From contig NZ_SCFM01000009.1 in NCBI RefSeq assembly GCF_004138295.1, forward strand, positions 118,453-182,452: a DNA stretch of 64,000 bases. The letters are read 5' to 3'. The position numbers were made by a program, and so were the translations under genes. This stretch comes from Ectobacillus funiculus. Lineage in GTDB: Bacteria > Bacillota > Bacilli > Bacillales > Bacillaceae_G. The notes under the pieces were generated by a model. It had not been told where the DNA came from. It was given only the letters and a program-made list of their open reading frames with translations, and searched no databases. How positions within the stretch are numbered: the first letter of the stretch is position 1; the number at the start of each line of letters is the position of its first letter. This document shows positions 33,757 to 44,767 of this stretch, piece after piece.

Positions 33757-34629
33757 TAATTGAAAGGCAATTCGATCCCCAGGCAGGCTTTCTTGGAAGC
33801 TTGTTTGCAGCTGCCTTGTAACTCGACCAACAATCCCGTGAGAGATCGCAGTACCATCAAGATGCGTGACCGGGGTAATTTCCGATGTTGTTCCGGTAAT
33901 AAAGCATTCATCTGCCTGCAGCACATCCCGGACGCTAAATACTTCCTCCCGTACAGAGATACCAAGCTTTACGGCGAGGGAGAGGATGTATTGCCGGACG
34001 ATCCCATTTAAAATCAGGTGATTGGCAGGGTGGGTATAGAGTGTTCCGTTTTTGACGATAAAGCAGTTTGAACTGCTTCCTTCCGTAACAATGCCGCTCC
34101 GAACGAGCAGGGCCTCCTGGCAGTTTTTTCGTTCCGCATTTGTTTTTGCCATAACATTGGGAAGCAAATTGAGCGATTTAATATCGCAGCGAAGCCAACG
34201 GATATCCTGCTCTGTACAAGCGTGAATACCACGGAGCATCTCATCAGTTGGGCGTTCCTTTTTCGTGAGGTATGCATAGAGCGTCGGCTTAGTGTTTGCA
34301 GCATATGCGTGGCTGCGGGATTGAACGCCGCGTGTTACCTGTAAATAGACATTGCCATTTTTGGTAAATTCGTTATGCTCCACTAGCTCGTATAACCACT
34401 TCACAAGCAGTGCTTTTGAAAAATGAGGGATAAGTTCAATTTCCTCCATGGAACGGTATAAGCGTGCTAAATGAGGCCCTAATAAGTGAAATGTACCTTC
34501 ATATAATCGGATTACCTCATACACACCATCACCAAACTGCAAACCGCGTTCCTCCATGTCAATAGAAGGCTTTGCTTGTCTCGTATCTACAAATTGTTCT
34601 TCGAATAATACAATTGGTTCGTAGCTCAT
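33754..34629 (-). CDS. dat: D-amino acid transaminase
   Basis: A PLP-dependent class IV aminotransferase of 291 residues converting D-alanine and 2-oxoglutarate to pyruvate and D-glutamate for peptidoglycan or poly-glutamate. Family features are ERGLQFGDGVYEVI (N-terminal), the PLP lysine in CDIKSLNLLPNV, the carboxylate-binding Tyr and Arg region VTRGVQSRSHAY, and TEGSSSNCFIV and ITGTTSEITPV near the cofactor phosphate. RBS GGGGAGA. An unusual terminator on the same strand lies about 100 bp upstream. Confidence 0.93.
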   Translation of the reverse strand: MSYEPIVLFEEQFVDTRQAKPSIDMEERGLQFGDGVYEVIRLYEGTFHLLGPHLARLYRSMEEIELIPHFSKALLVKWLYELVEHNEFTKNGNVYLQVTRGVQSRSHAYAANTKPTLYAYLTKKERPTDEMLRGIHACTEQDIRWLRCDIKSLNLLPNVMAKTNAERKNCQEALLVRSGIVTEGSSSNCFIVKNGTLYTHPANHLILNGIVRQYILSLAVKLGISVREEVFSVRDVLQADECFITGTTSEITPVTHLDGTAISHGIVGRVTRQLQTSFQESLPGDRIAFQL

Positions 34630-34725
34630 ATGTATTTTCTCCCCATTTCTATTTGCGTTAGGATGAAATAAGGCTCTTTTGAATACAATTAGGCATTTTT
34701 TTTAAGAATCCTGCTTATTTGTCAC

Positions 34726-34757
34726 AAAAAAAACAACGTTTCAACGAGAAACGTTGT
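34726..34757 (-). terminator. Terminator in the leader region of dat
   Basis: On the minus strand ACAACGTTTC-TCGTT-GAAACGTTGT is followed by TTTTTTTG, 97 bp before the dat start. There is no minus-strand gene upstream, only a TATACT -10-like box at 34822-34827. It ends either a small RNA of about 90 nt or an attenuated dat leader. Confidence 0.75.
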
Positions 34758-34967
34758 GCGCCGTGTCGATACACCGCCGCATAAAGAGGGTTCATGCTAG
34801 GAACATCATCTAGACAGGTTTAGTATAGGCTATAAATATAAAGCTACTGTAAATTGAATGTGAAGCTTTTGTAGGAATGAAGAGGGAAGCGGGTTTTTGC
34901 TGCAAGAACAGCAGACATATTTTGTTATAATAGAACAGAAGTCTTTAATAGAGAGGGGACTATACAT

Positions 34968-35870
34968 ATGCAAACAGTACAGCTTTCAGAACAGGTATCA
35001 TTTTCCCGGATTGTGCACGGGATGTGGCGGCTGCGGGAATGGGGGATGGACAAGCAGGAGCTGCTTCGATTGATTGAGGAATGTCTGGAGATGGGGATTA
35101 CCACCTTTGACCATGCAGACATTTATGGCGATTATAGCTGTGAGGCTTTGTTTGGTCAAGCATTACGTGAGAAGCCAGCTTTGCGTTCCGCGATGCAAAT
35201 TGTCACAAAATGTGGCATTAAGCTTCGTTCGGCTGCATATCCTGAGCATCTCGTGAATCATTATGATACAAGCAAAGAGCATATCATCCGAAGTGTGGAA
35301 AATTCGCTGCGCCATTTCGGAACAGATTATGTGGACACGCTTTTGATCCACCGTCCAGATCCGTTTATGGACCCGGCAGAGGTAGCAGAGGCATTTGCTC
35401 AGCTCAAGCAGGAGGGAAAGGTGCTTGAATTTGGTGTTTCTAACTTCTTGCCGTCACAAATGGAGATGCTTGCTTCTTACCTTAGCATGCCGCTTGTAAC
35501 CAATCAGTTGGAAATTTCGGTTATGCAATTTGAGCATTTTGAAAAAGGGACGATTGAGAAATGCCAGGAGAAGCGCATTGCACCAATGGCATGGTCACCG
35601 CTTGCTGGCGGAAGCATTTTCTCTGCTGCAACAGAACGGGCATCGCGGGTTAAGAACACTTTAGAAGAAATAAAAGAGGAGATCGGTGCGGACTCCATCG
35701 ATGAGGTAATGTATGCCTGGTTATTGGCGCATCCGGCAAAGATGATGCCAATCGTAGGATCCGGGAAAATAGAACGCGTCCGTACAGCTGCGCAGGCAGT
35801 AAAGCTTACACTCAGCCGTCAGCAGTGGTTCCGGATTTATATTAGCTCTCTCGGACATAATGTACCGTAA
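34968..35870 (+). CDS. Aldo/keto reductase
   Basis: A 300-residue NADP-dependent oxidoreductase with the AKR barrel. Catalytic residues are Asp and Tyr in FDHADIYGDY, Lys in IVTKCG and His in TLLIHRPDP. The cofactor end shows WSPLAGG and PIVGSGKIERV. It resembles YdhF-type reductases of Bacillus; the substrate is unknown. RBS GAGAGGGGA. A TATAAT-like box (TTGTTATAATAG) lies just upstream. Confidence 0.92.
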   Translation: MQTVQLSEQVSFSRIVHGMWRLREWGMDKQELLRLIEECLEMGITTFDHADIYGDYSCEALFGQALREKPALRSAMQIVTKCGIKLRSAAYPEHLVNHYDTSKEHIIRSVENSLRHFGTDYVDTLLIHRPDPFMDPAEVAEAFAQLKQEGKVLEFGVSNFLPSQMEMLASYLSMPLVTNQLEISVMQFEHFEKGTIEKCQEKRIAPMAWSPLAGGSIFSAATERASRVKNTLEEIKEEIGADSIDEVMYAWLLAHPAKMMPIVGSGKIERVRTAAQAVKLTLSRQQWFRIYISSLGHNVP

Positions 35871-35895
35871 TCAAAAGCGAAGTACATATATAATA

Positions 35896-35925
35896 AAAAA
35901 GGCGGATGAATCAATCCGCCTTTTT
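35896..35925. terminator. Bidirectional terminator between AKR and ltaS genes
   Basis: AAAAGGCGGAT-GAATCA-ATCCGCCTTTTT, flanked by A- and T-runs, lies between convergent stops. Confidence 0.9.
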
Positions 35926-35927
35926 GC

Positions 35928-37853
35928 TTATTCTTCTTTTTCTGCTTCTTTAATAGCTGTTTTCACAGTTCCGGTCTTGATCTTATTTCCATCAAAGAAT
36001 CGAAGCAAGTCACCTGAAATAATCGTATCCGACATGCGTAATTCATTTTGCGCACGGTCAGTGAGTGCTTTTGCTTCTGCTGCAGGAACTGTTACTATTT
36101 CACCAGTGTTGCGGTCGTAGAATGTGTTTTCGTAGTAGTAATACTTGTCTGTTACGAAGTTACCATCACGGAATACAACAAATGGTTTACGATCTGGCGC
36201 AAATAAGTCATGGCCAAACTCGATATCGTTTGATGTATCAACGCCAAGTAAGCTTAAAATCGTCGGCTTTACATCCACTTGACCAGCAGGAGCAGAAATT
36301 GTTTTTCCTTCTGTTTGACCTGGAACGTGAATGAATAGCGGTGTGCGCTGTAGGTTCACATGGTCAAATGTCGTAATTTCTTCTTTGCCTAGGAATTGTG
36401 CCATGGCTTTGTCATGGTTTTCAGAAATACCGTAATGGTCGCCGTAGAACACAAGGATTGAGTTGTCATAAAGACCTTCAGCTTTTAATTTCTCAACAAA
36501 GTTCTTTAATGCTTCATCCAGATAGCGAGCTGTTACAAAATAACGGTCCAAGACGCCGTCACCAGAATTAAATGGCTCAATCATTTTCATGTCATCACTG
36601 TACGTAAACGGATAGTGGTTCGTTAACGTCAGGAAGCGAGTATAGAACGGCTGCTTGATTGTTTTTAACATCTCAACAGATTGATCAAAGTATTCGATAT
36701 CTTTTAAACCCCAGCCAATTTTTGTTTCTGGCGTAGTTTTATAATCTAATTCGTTGAAGTAACGGTCATATCCTAATGCCGGATACATCATGTTACGGTT
36801 CCAGAACGTTGCATTATTCGCATGAAATACTGCTGTATAGTAGCCTTGCTGACGCAATATTTCTGGTGTTGCTACAAATTCATTATTTGAATGCGTAAAG
36901 TATACAGCACCGCGGTCTAATGGATAAAGGGAGTTATCAATTAAAAACTCTGCATCGGACGTTTTACCCTGACCCGTTTGGTGGAAGAAGTTTTCAAAAT
37001 AATAGCTCTCCTTCATAAATTGGTTCAGGAATGGAGTAACCTCCTGTCCATTTACCTTTGCTCCAAGTAAGAAGGATTGTGTTGATTCAAGAGATACTAT
37101 AATTACATTCTTTCCTTTTGCACTGCCGAATAATGCGGGATCCGAATGTACAGCATTTGCTTTCACATAGTTTTCTGTTTCCTGAAGCTTGCTGCCATCA
37201 GCGAAAGCTTTTTGTGAGCTTGATCTTGCTTGTAAGCCTAAATCATATACCTGATGCACATATAATCCTAAGTTTTTGACAAGCATAACACGGTCGAAGG
37301 AACGCGTTAGCAATTCGGGACGCTCCATTTCAGCAAGTCCAAGATTCACTAAGAATACTGCAGCTGTTACAAGAAAATACAATGCTTTAAATGGACGGCT
37401 CAATCGTTCGACACGTACAGAGCTGCGTGCCTTCCTAGCTATGTATAATAGGAAGAAAATATCTGCAAACATTAATAAAATTTTGTAGTTGAATAATTCC
37501 TTTATACTAGAACCAAGGCTTCCGAAGTTGGACGTTTGCATTAAAACAGGCAGTGTCACAAAGTCATTAAAGAAGCCGTAAAACATTACGTTTCCAATTA
37601 AAATAACTGTTAAAAGGAAGTCCATAAAGATTGCCATATAGTTGCGCCTTTTGCCTGTCAGAAACAGTGATAAGCCAACTAGCAGCAAGGACGATGCAAG
37701 CGGACTAATAAACAAAATAAACTCCTGCATCGGTGACTCTAATTTTAGGTCAAAGCTTACACGAGTGACGATATAGGTTTTGAGCCATATGAACAGAGCA
37801 GCTAATAAAGTAAATTTGGCGTTTTGGAATTGTGCTTTCAGGGATTCCTTCAT
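35928..37853 (-). CDS. ltaS: Lipoteichoic acid synthase family protein
   Basis: Transfers glycerol phosphate from phosphatidylglycerol to make lipoteichoic acid, on the outer face of the membrane. The 641 residues start with five transmembrane helices (to about residue 175), then a linker and an extracellular sulfatase-like domain. The catalytic Thr is T298 in GQGKTSDAEF; metal ligands lie in VSLEST and YGDHYG. RBS GGGTGAGGGTGA. Bacillus has several paralogues (LtaS, YfnI, YqgS, YvgJ); which one this is cannot be settled by eye. Confidence 0.93.
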   Translation of the reverse strand: MKESLKAQFQNAKFTLLAALFIWLKTYIVTRVSFDLKLESPMQEFILFISPLASSLLLVGLSLFLTGKRRNYMAIFMDFLLTVILIGNVMFYGFFNDFVTLPVLMQTSNFGSLGSSIKELFNYKILLMFADIFFLLYIARKARSSVRVERLSRPFKALYFLVTAAVFLVNLGLAEMERPELLTRSFDRVMLVKNLGLYVHQVYDLGLQARSSSQKAFADGSKLQETENYVKANAVHSDPALFGSAKGKNVIIVSLESTQSFLLGAKVNGQEVTPFLNQFMKESYYFENFFHQTGQGKTSDAEFLIDNSLYPLDRGAVYFTHSNNEFVATPEILRQQGYYTAVFHANNATFWNRNMMYPALGYDRYFNELDYKTTPETKIGWGLKDIEYFDQSVEMLKTIKQPFYTRFLTLTNHYPFTYSDDMKMIEPFNSGDGVLDRYFVTARYLDEALKNFVEKLKAEGLYDNSILVFYGDHYGISENHDKAMAQFLGKEEITTFDHVNLQRTPLFIHVPGQTEGKTISAPAGQVDVKPTILSLLGVDTSNDIEFGHDLFAPDRKPFVVFRDGNFVTDKYYYYENTFYDRNTGEIVTVPAAEAKALTDRAQNELRMSDTIISGDLLRFFDGNKIKTGTVKTAIKEAEKEE

Positions 37854-37921
37854 TCACCCTCACCCTTTCTCTTTCTCACCTTACATAGCCTTTTATACAA
37901 AAAGAAAAAAGGAGTTCCGCA

Positions 37922-38071
37922 ATGGATTCGCATTGTGTGTCTTTTCAAGGAGGCATAAGCATGCTCAATGTAAAGTGGGCAATTACGTTCCTATTGCGTC
38001 ATTCCCGGTTTTTCCTAATTTATATGGGATATGGGAATTTTATCAAATGTCATTTTTGTATTATACTATAA
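37922..38071 (+). CDS. Possible small protein (49 aa or 36 aa)
   Basis: Two in-frame ATGs each have a good Shine-Dalgarno: AAAGGAG before 37922 and AAGGAGG before 37961. The product ends with LNVKWAITFLLRHSRFFLIY and MGYGNFIKCHFCIIL. It has a hydrophobic, basic C-terminus with no recognised family. It lies divergent from ltaS. The ribosome sites are the main argument for it. Confidence 0.35.
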   Translation: MDSHCVSFQGGISMLNVKWAITFLLRHSRFFLIYMGYGNFIKCHFCIIL

Positions 38072-38308
38072 ACATGGTTGTTTAGAAACTATATAATAGG
38101 TTGAAAATTTTTACAAATGATTTACATCAATCACACAAAACTTTATCACTACGTTTATATGCTCGTCAACAATTAAATATAACATGCTTATTTAGTTTGG
38201 CGCTTAGAAGGAATGTTTACAATTACAGCGGATTGATGGGTAATTTTGAGAAAAATCATATTGCTCCATATAATAAAAAGTATGGGGAACGAGATTGGAG
38301 GTTTTCAG

Positions 38309-38689
38309 ATGGAACAAAAATTTTCCGTAGAAGCATTTTGGGATAAGACGAAGGGAGCTGCAAAGAAGGCTGGTCATTTCGTGGTGTATACGGGCTTGCT
38401 TTTGTTTTATGTCCTGCAGCGGCCAGATGTTCCAAAGCGGGTAAAGTTCACAATTGTTGGAGCGTTGGCTTATTTCATTGCACCTGTTGATGCGATTCCA
38501 GATATCATGGCCGGTCTTGGGTATACGGATGATCTAGGTGTATTGAGCGCGGCGCTGCTGCAATCTGCCGAGTATGTTGATGAGGAAGTGAAGCAAAAGG
38601 CGAAGGCTAAGCTTGCGCAATGGTTTGGCTCAGATGCCGACACTTCCCAGATTGATCGTAAAATAGAAGAAGCAAGCGAAGAAAAGTAA
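38309..38689 (+). CDS. YkvA family (DUF1232) membrane protein
   Basis: A 126-residue protein. The start at MEQKFSVEAFW was chosen because GGAGG lies 8 bases upstream. The DUF1232 core is clear: LLLFYVLQRPDVPKRVK, then GALAYFIAPVDAIPDIMAGL and GYTDDLGVLSAAL, with the family's PxDAIPD motif in a membrane hairpin. Function unknown. Confidence 0.88.
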   Translation: MEQKFSVEAFWDKTKGAAKKAGHFVVYTGLLLFYVLQRPDVPKRVKFTIVGALAYFIAPVDAIPDIMAGLGYTDDLGVLSAALLQSAEYVDEEVKQKAKAKLAQWFGSDADTSQIDRKIEEASEEK

Positions 38690-38721
38690 GCTTGCCAGTA
38701 GATAGGTGAGGGGAAATTTAG

Positions 38722-39210
38722 ATGCCATCAGGAAGAACACATACAAGATTCAATTTATTAAGTCTGCCCGTTGTTATTTGTTTGCTCATTTCATACGGGA
38801 TGACGAGCTGGGGTTTTTTACTGTGGTTTGCGGGAGGATTTGTGTTTGGCACATACTTTTTGACGCCGGATTTAGATACTGTCAGTTCAGCGTATCGAAA
38901 TTGGGGACCGCTGCGCATCATTTGGCGCCCATATCGAGCTGTCATGCCGCACCGATCCTTCCTCACACATACAATTGTGCTTGGAGATTTGATTCGGCTA
39001 CTGTATTTATTTGTGATTTTTCTTCCGTTTCTATACATATTAAATGTGCAAATATTAGACGGTGCACTACCAGGGCTTGTCCGTGCGCATAAGCCGGTGC
39101 TTGGTGCGGCGGTGCTGGGGATTTTCACGACAAGCGCTCTTCATATTATACTTGATACATTGAATACAAAACGGAAACGGATGTTTCGATCAAAGAGAAG
39201 CAGACGATAA
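38722..39210 (+). CDS. DUF2227 putative metal-binding membrane protein
   Basis: A 162-residue membrane protein. Histidines and aspartates that could bind metal occur in MPSGRTHTRFNLLSLP, GTYFLTPDLDTVSSAY and PHRSFLTHTIVLG; the H-x-x-x and DLD pattern fits DUF2227. Several hydrophobic helices are present. RBS GGTGAGGGGAA. It follows the ykvA-like gene by 32 bp, likely in one operon. Function unknown. Confidence 0.82.
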   Translation: MPSGRTHTRFNLLSLPVVICLLISYGMTSWGFLLWFAGGFVFGTYFLTPDLDTVSSAYRNWGPLRIIWRPYRAVMPHRSFLTHTIVLGDLIRLLYLFVIFLPFLYILNVQILDGALPGLVRAHKPVLGAAVLGIFTTSALHIILDTLNTKRKRMFRSKRSRR

Positions 39211-39456
39211 GTGGATCTTATTGCAAGGAAAGGCTGCATTTATAATAATAGGAAAGAAGCGCCTTGCGTCAGGGAGAACACGCAGAAAGCTTCCATAAAG
39301 CAGCTACTAAGCTGCGCGCTTTACATGCGGGCTGTTTTGCTGCGGAAGCAAGGGCGGGACGTGTCCACTGTCCCCGTTCGAAAAATATATTCAGAAAATG
39401 CTTTATTTTTCCACTGCTTTCTGTATAATAAGGGTGTAAATTAAATTTATAAGTGA

Positions 39457-39552
39457 TACTAGGGGTGCCTCATGTGCGAGGCTGAGAGGGAAGCGCGATA
39501 TGCTTCTTAACCCTTTGGACCTGATCTGGTTCGTACCAGCGTGGGGAAGTTT
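39457..39552 (+). promoter_or_regulatory. TPP riboswitch (THI element)
   Basis: Conserved thi-box pieces appear in order: GGGGTGCC, GGCTGAGAGG, a variable stem, ACCCTTTGGACCTGATCTGG, TTCGTACCAGCGTGGGGAAG. A TATAAT -10 box lies at 39424-39429. An intrinsic terminator follows at 39586, so TPP binding should stop transcription before thiC. Confidence 0.96.
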
Positions 39553-39585
39553 TTAGACGTGTTGCATCATGTACATATGCTGCTT

Positions 39586-39626
39586 ACGCCAGGTCCTGTT
39601 TTGCTATAAGGATCTGGCGTTTTTTG
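39586..39626 (+). terminator. Expression-platform terminator of the TPP riboswitch
   Basis: ACGCCAGGTCCT pairs with AGGATCTGGCGT and is followed by TTTTTT. Confidence 0.88.
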
Positions 39627-39659
39627 TTTTATACATGTTAGCCTGCAGTCTGCCAGTAG

Positions 39660-41501
<1,842 letters not shown>

Positions 41502-41593
41502 GAAAAGTAATTTCTGTAGTAATCTGTACTTAGCCGCGGCTGGCGTTGTCTGTCTATTGGCTGGCGGGAATCAGTGATAGCGGCGAGATAGGA

Positions 41594-41621
41594 AAGCTCC
41601 TCTGTATTCACAGTGGAGCTT
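41594..41621 (-). terminator. Hairpin at the end of cydB
   Basis: AAGCTCC-T-CTGT-ATTC-ACAG-T-GGAGCTT overlaps the cydB stop. It sits between the convergent thiC and cydAB. Confidence 0.55.
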
Positions 41622-42657
41622 ATTCCTTTTTATCGCCCGCAAAGGTGCGGTCTTTCAAAAATAAATTCCAAAACATAATAAATCCTGGAAGTAAAATGGC
41701 GATGCCGACAGCGTACAAAATCAGCAGGGAGTAGAAGGTTGTCTTTTGGGTAAAGCTCGTATACATCGTAACGTCAGGGAAAATGATGTATGGCAGATGC
41801 GCCTTTCCGTAGGCATAGCTTGCAAAGGCGTATTGCGCAACGACAGAGAGAACCGCAACACGGGGCCAGCCGAGTTCCTTGTACCCCTTGTTGGTCCACC
41901 AAAGCGCTGCATACCCAATAACAAACAGACCAAGCGAGACCGCAAACCAAAGAATCTCGTCCGCTAAATTCGATAGCAGCCAGCGGGCATTGCCTTGGAT
42001 TGAGACCGAGACGAGCGCAATCACTGCACTCAGGAGAGTAGCTGGTCCGAGAATAATTGCGTTTATTCTATATATGCGGTACGCCTTCTCATCGTCGCGT
42101 TCACGAGAGAAGTCAGCTAAAAAGAGTGCGGATAAAAACAATGCAGATGTTAATCCGAACAGCATATAGCTGTACACAGACGGACTGCTTAGCAGCTGCT
42201 TATACATAAGCGTTTCCTTTCCGCCGATCATTTTCACAAAGGATCCTTCCGTAACTGGCAGGACAGTGATAAGCAGTGCCGGGACGAGCAGCCCGGTGAT
42301 GCCTGCAATGAAACGCAGCTGCTTTTCACTGCTTGGAAAGGAGTGGGAAAATACCATGAATGAACTGCGAACAGCGATTAAAGCAAGAATTAAGGTAACC
42401 GGAACGAACATAGCAGTAGCTAATGAATAGGCTGCATTTGGGAAAAAGCCGATAAAGGCAACGACGACAAAGACAAGAAATGTATTCGTCAATTCCCAGG
42501 TAGGAGATAAATATCGGTTCGCAATATCGCCAGCAGTCGAGTTGCGTTTCATATAGATCATCGACCAAAAGCCCGTTCCAAAGTCAATGGAGCCAAGAAT
42601 ACTGTATGCAAAGACAAGCGCCCATAAAATGAGAATCGCAATGCTTTCTTCATGCAT
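41620..42657 (-). CDS. cydB: Cytochrome bd-type (CIO) ubiquinol oxidase subunit II
   Basis: Partner of the heme subunit in a quinol:O2 oxidoreductase. The start at MHEESIAILILWAL overlaps the end of cydA by 8 bp (RBS GGGGGTAAG). The 345 residues have about eight helices, with the typical first helix ending YSILGSIDFGTGFWS (family G-x-DFG) and a YGKAHLPYIIFPD region. It looks more like YthB/CIO-type subunits than classical B. subtilis CydB. Confidence 0.88.
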   Translation of the reverse strand: MHEESIAILILWALVFAYSILGSIDFGTGFWSMIYMKRNSTAGDIANRYLSPTWELTNTFLVFVVVAFIGFFPNAAYSLATAMFVPVTLILALIAVRSSFMVFSHSFPSSEKQLRFIAGITGLLVPALLITVLPVTEGSFVKMIGGKETLMYKQLLSSPSVYSYMLFGLTSALFLSALFLADFSRERDDEKAYRIYRINAIILGPATLLSAVIALVSVSIQGNARWLLSNLADEILWFAVSLGLFVIGYAALWWTNKGYKELGWPRVAVLSVVAQYAFASYAYGKAHLPYIIFPDVTMYTSFTQKTTFYSLLILYAVGIAILLPGFIMFWNLFLKDRTFAGDKKE

Positions 42658-44005
42658 TTGACTTACCCCCATATGCCTTAAGATCCCGATTCAGCGGATT
42701 CCGTCTAAAGAAGGAGCGAAGCACAATTACTGTTAACACTCCTAAAAATACGTATAAGCAAATAAACACAAAGAATAGCGGTCCCACGTAGTCTGCCTGT
42801 GTCGCTGCCTCAGTTGTTCGTTGGAATTGATAAATCGTCCAGGGCTGACGGCCGCTGCAGCTGAAAATCCAGCCTGTTTCAATCCCGATAAAAGCAAGCG
42901 GGCCAAGTGCGACAATTGCCCACAGGAGCCAGCTCGGAAACTGTGCGTTTCGTTTTTTAGCAATCAAATACCAATATGCGAGCGCAATTGCGGCAATGGC
43001 AAGCTGCAGCATACCGGCAAATACCATTAGGTTAAAAAATAAATGCGTATATGCAGGCGGCCAAGTTTCACGCGGAAACTCTTCTAATCCCTTCACAACA
43101 GTAGACGGCTTCCAATCGGCCAAAATACTGAGCGCCCAAGGAATCTCAAGACCGTATTTAACCTCTTGCGTATCCGGGTCAACGATGCCGCCGATGGTAA
43201 GAGGTGCGTGCGAGGTTGTTTCAAATAACCCCTCTGCTGCCGCCAGTTTTTCCGGCGAGTGTTCATATAGATTAATCGCAGATTCGTGACCGGACATTCC
43301 CATAATAAGACCAGAGATGAGCGTAACGACTAAAGCAAGCATTAGCCCTTTTTTATGGTAAGCAATTTCAGGAGCGGTTTGATTCCGCTTGAGCAGCTTG
43401 TAGCCGGCAATTGCAGCGATAACAGCACCGCCTGATAGATAAGCTGTAATGACAACGTGAAACGAACCGCTAAAGAAGCTCGGATTAAAGAAGGCTTCCC
43501 ATGGATTTACATTGAAAATGGTACCGTCCTCACGCATAGAGAAGCCGGCAGGAGTGTTCATCCATGTATTTGCCGCTGTGATTAACACGGCGGAGGCGGT
43601 TGCCCCAAGCATAACAAAAAAAACAGAAAGCAGGCGCATAAATGGTGATAATTTATCCGCTGCATACACATAAATAGACATAAATAGCGCTTCTAAAAAG
43701 AAGGCGAAAATCTCAATTTGAAAGGGTACAGAAATGACTTGCCCAACAATCTTGACAAAGCCGGGCCAAAGCAGGGCAAGCTGAACGCCAACAATCGTAC
43801 CAGTTGGAATTGCGACTCCAAGCAAAATAGCAAACGCCTTCGTCCAGCGCTTCGCCATTACTGCGTAATCGGGGTCTTTTTTCCACTGGTATAGAATCTC
43901 CATAAGTAAAATCATAAGCGAAAGACCAATTCCAAGTGTCGCGAAAATAATGTGGAATGCTAATGATGTTCCAAAAAATGACCGCGACAAAGTGACTGTA
44001 TCCAT
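42650..44005 (-). CDS. cydA: Cytochrome bd-type (CIO) ubiquinol oxidase subunit I
   Basis: Heme-carrying quinol oxidase subunit. The start at MDTVTLSRSFFG was chosen because AAGGAGAT lies just upstream, giving 451 residues. The axial heme ligands are in the AFHIIFA helix (His), SGSFHVVITAY (His) and VFAGMLQL (Met). The conserved SGRQPWTIYQFQRTTEA is present. The Q-loop is short, the form linked to cyanide-insensitive (CIO/YthA) oxidases. It provides respiration at low oxygen or under inhibition of heme-copper oxidases. Confidence 0.93.
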   Translation of the reverse strand: MDTVTLSRSFFGTSLAFHIIFATLGIGLSLMILLMEILYQWKKDPDYAVMAKRWTKAFAILLGVAIPTGTIVGVQLALLWPGFVKIVGQVISVPFQIEIFAFFLEALFMSIYVYAADKLSPFMRLLSVFFVMLGATASAVLITAANTWMNTPAGFSMREDGTIFNVNPWEAFFNPSFFSGSFHVVITAYLSGGAVIAAIAGYKLLKRNQTAPEIAYHKKGLMLALVVTLISGLIMGMSGHESAINLYEHSPEKLAAAEGLFETTSHAPLTIGGIVDPDTQEVKYGLEIPWALSILADWKPSTVVKGLEEFPRETWPPAYTHLFFNLMVFAGMLQLAIAAIALAYWYLIAKKRNAQFPSWLLWAIVALGPLAFIGIETGWIFSCSGRQPWTIYQFQRTTEAATQADYVGPLFFVFICLYVFLGVLTVIVLRSFFRRNPLNRDLKAYGGKSNA

Positions 44006-44089
44006 TTTTGTTATCTCCTTCACCTTTTTCCAGTATTTTCTTACAGAAAGGGTGGATTTATACAATGGTTCTACAAAATCTTATCTATA

Positions 44090-44117
44090 TTGACAGATTT
44101 TGAAATTTTGCTATCAT
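44090..44117 (+). promoter_or_regulatory. Sigma-A promoter for the small gene at 44250
   Basis: TTGACA (44090-44095), 16-bp spacer, TATCAT (44112-44117). It lies in the divergent region with cydA. Confidence 0.5.
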
Positions 44118-44249
44118 AATGTTACGATTGCTAGAAAAAATATTATATTGTTCCTTCTCGTATTTTTACTTTGCAATTAAGGGCAATTTATATTATGATA
44201 CGAACATAAGTTCTTTTTTGCGCGTGGTGAGAAATAGGAGGTAATTTTC

Positions 44250-44405
44250 ATGTATCCAGAGGTAATCAACAAGATGGCTTTTTCCAAGGAACATAAGGAT
44301 TTGCTGTTAAAGCTTTATAATAAAGAAATTACAAGACGTGAGTACGACCAGCTCGTGAAAGTGCTTTATCGACCAGCGAAGGAAGAACGTACATATCAGG
44401 ACTAA
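44250..44405 (+). CDS. Conserved small protein (51 aa)
   Basis: A strong RBS (TAGGAGGTAA) precedes MYPEVINKMAFSKEHKDLLL, then KLYNKEITRREYDQLVKVLY and RPAKEERTYQD. Highly charged and predicted helical, with a SHOCT-like stretch (LxKLYNKEITRREYDQL). It has its own promoter and terminator. No function known. Confidence 0.72.
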   Translation: MYPEVINKMAFSKEHKDLLLKLYNKEITRREYDQLVKVLYRPAKEERTYQD

Positions 44406-44410
44406 AGAAA

Positions 44411-44466
44411 AAGGAACTGCCCTAACAATCTGCTGCACGTGGAATGTTGGGGTCAGTTCCTTTCCT
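44411..44466 (+). terminator. Long terminator hairpin after the 51-aa gene
   Basis: AAGGAACTG-CCCTAACA ... TGTTGGGG-TCAGTTCCTT is followed by TCCTTG. A two-part stem. Confidence 0.7.
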
Positions 44467-44604
44467 TGTTATTTACAGTTTAGATGTAGAAAAAGATGAT
44501 TTTCCTTTTAAGTTGGTCATTCATTTTTACAGTCATCAGTATTCAAATAAGCTCCAAACGATTACAATAAGGGCATATACCTTGTCTAAGACGCTGTTCT
44601 TTTT

Positions 44605-44731
44605 GCACTGAAAGTATAAATTTCTAACTGGAAGACAATTTGACTTAGTGAGAAATTTTAGGAATCCAGTATAGGTGCAACTACGCCTCTGTCTTCGTCC
44701 AAGAGCAGGGCTCGCCAATCAGCAAGTGTTT
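44605..44731 (+). repeat. Interspersed structured repeat, copy 9 (near full length)
   Basis: GCACTGAAAGTATAAATTTC, TAACTGGAAGACAATTTGAC, GTGAGAAATTTTAGGAATCC, AGTATAGGTGCAACTACGCC, CTGTCTTCGTCCAAGAGCAG, CTCGCCAATCAGCAAG. The last stem is weakened and the T-run is replaced. It lies just before lacI. Confidence 0.88.
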
Positions 44732-44767
44732 AAAAGGTAACTTACATTTGGTCAGGAGGTGCTATCT

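Noticed and set aside
38101..38346. 81-codon frame upstream of the ykvA-like gene
   Set aside because: It overlaps the real gene in another frame and lacks a ribosome site and a family.
44536..44718. Minus-strand frames of 60-120 codons over the repeats (also 7606-7959, 6780-7034 and 24763-24996)
   Set aside because: Their translations resemble one another (FLKFL...LPxRNLYF) only because they are antisense to the interspersed repeat. No ribosome binding sites were found, and frames break in degenerate copies.
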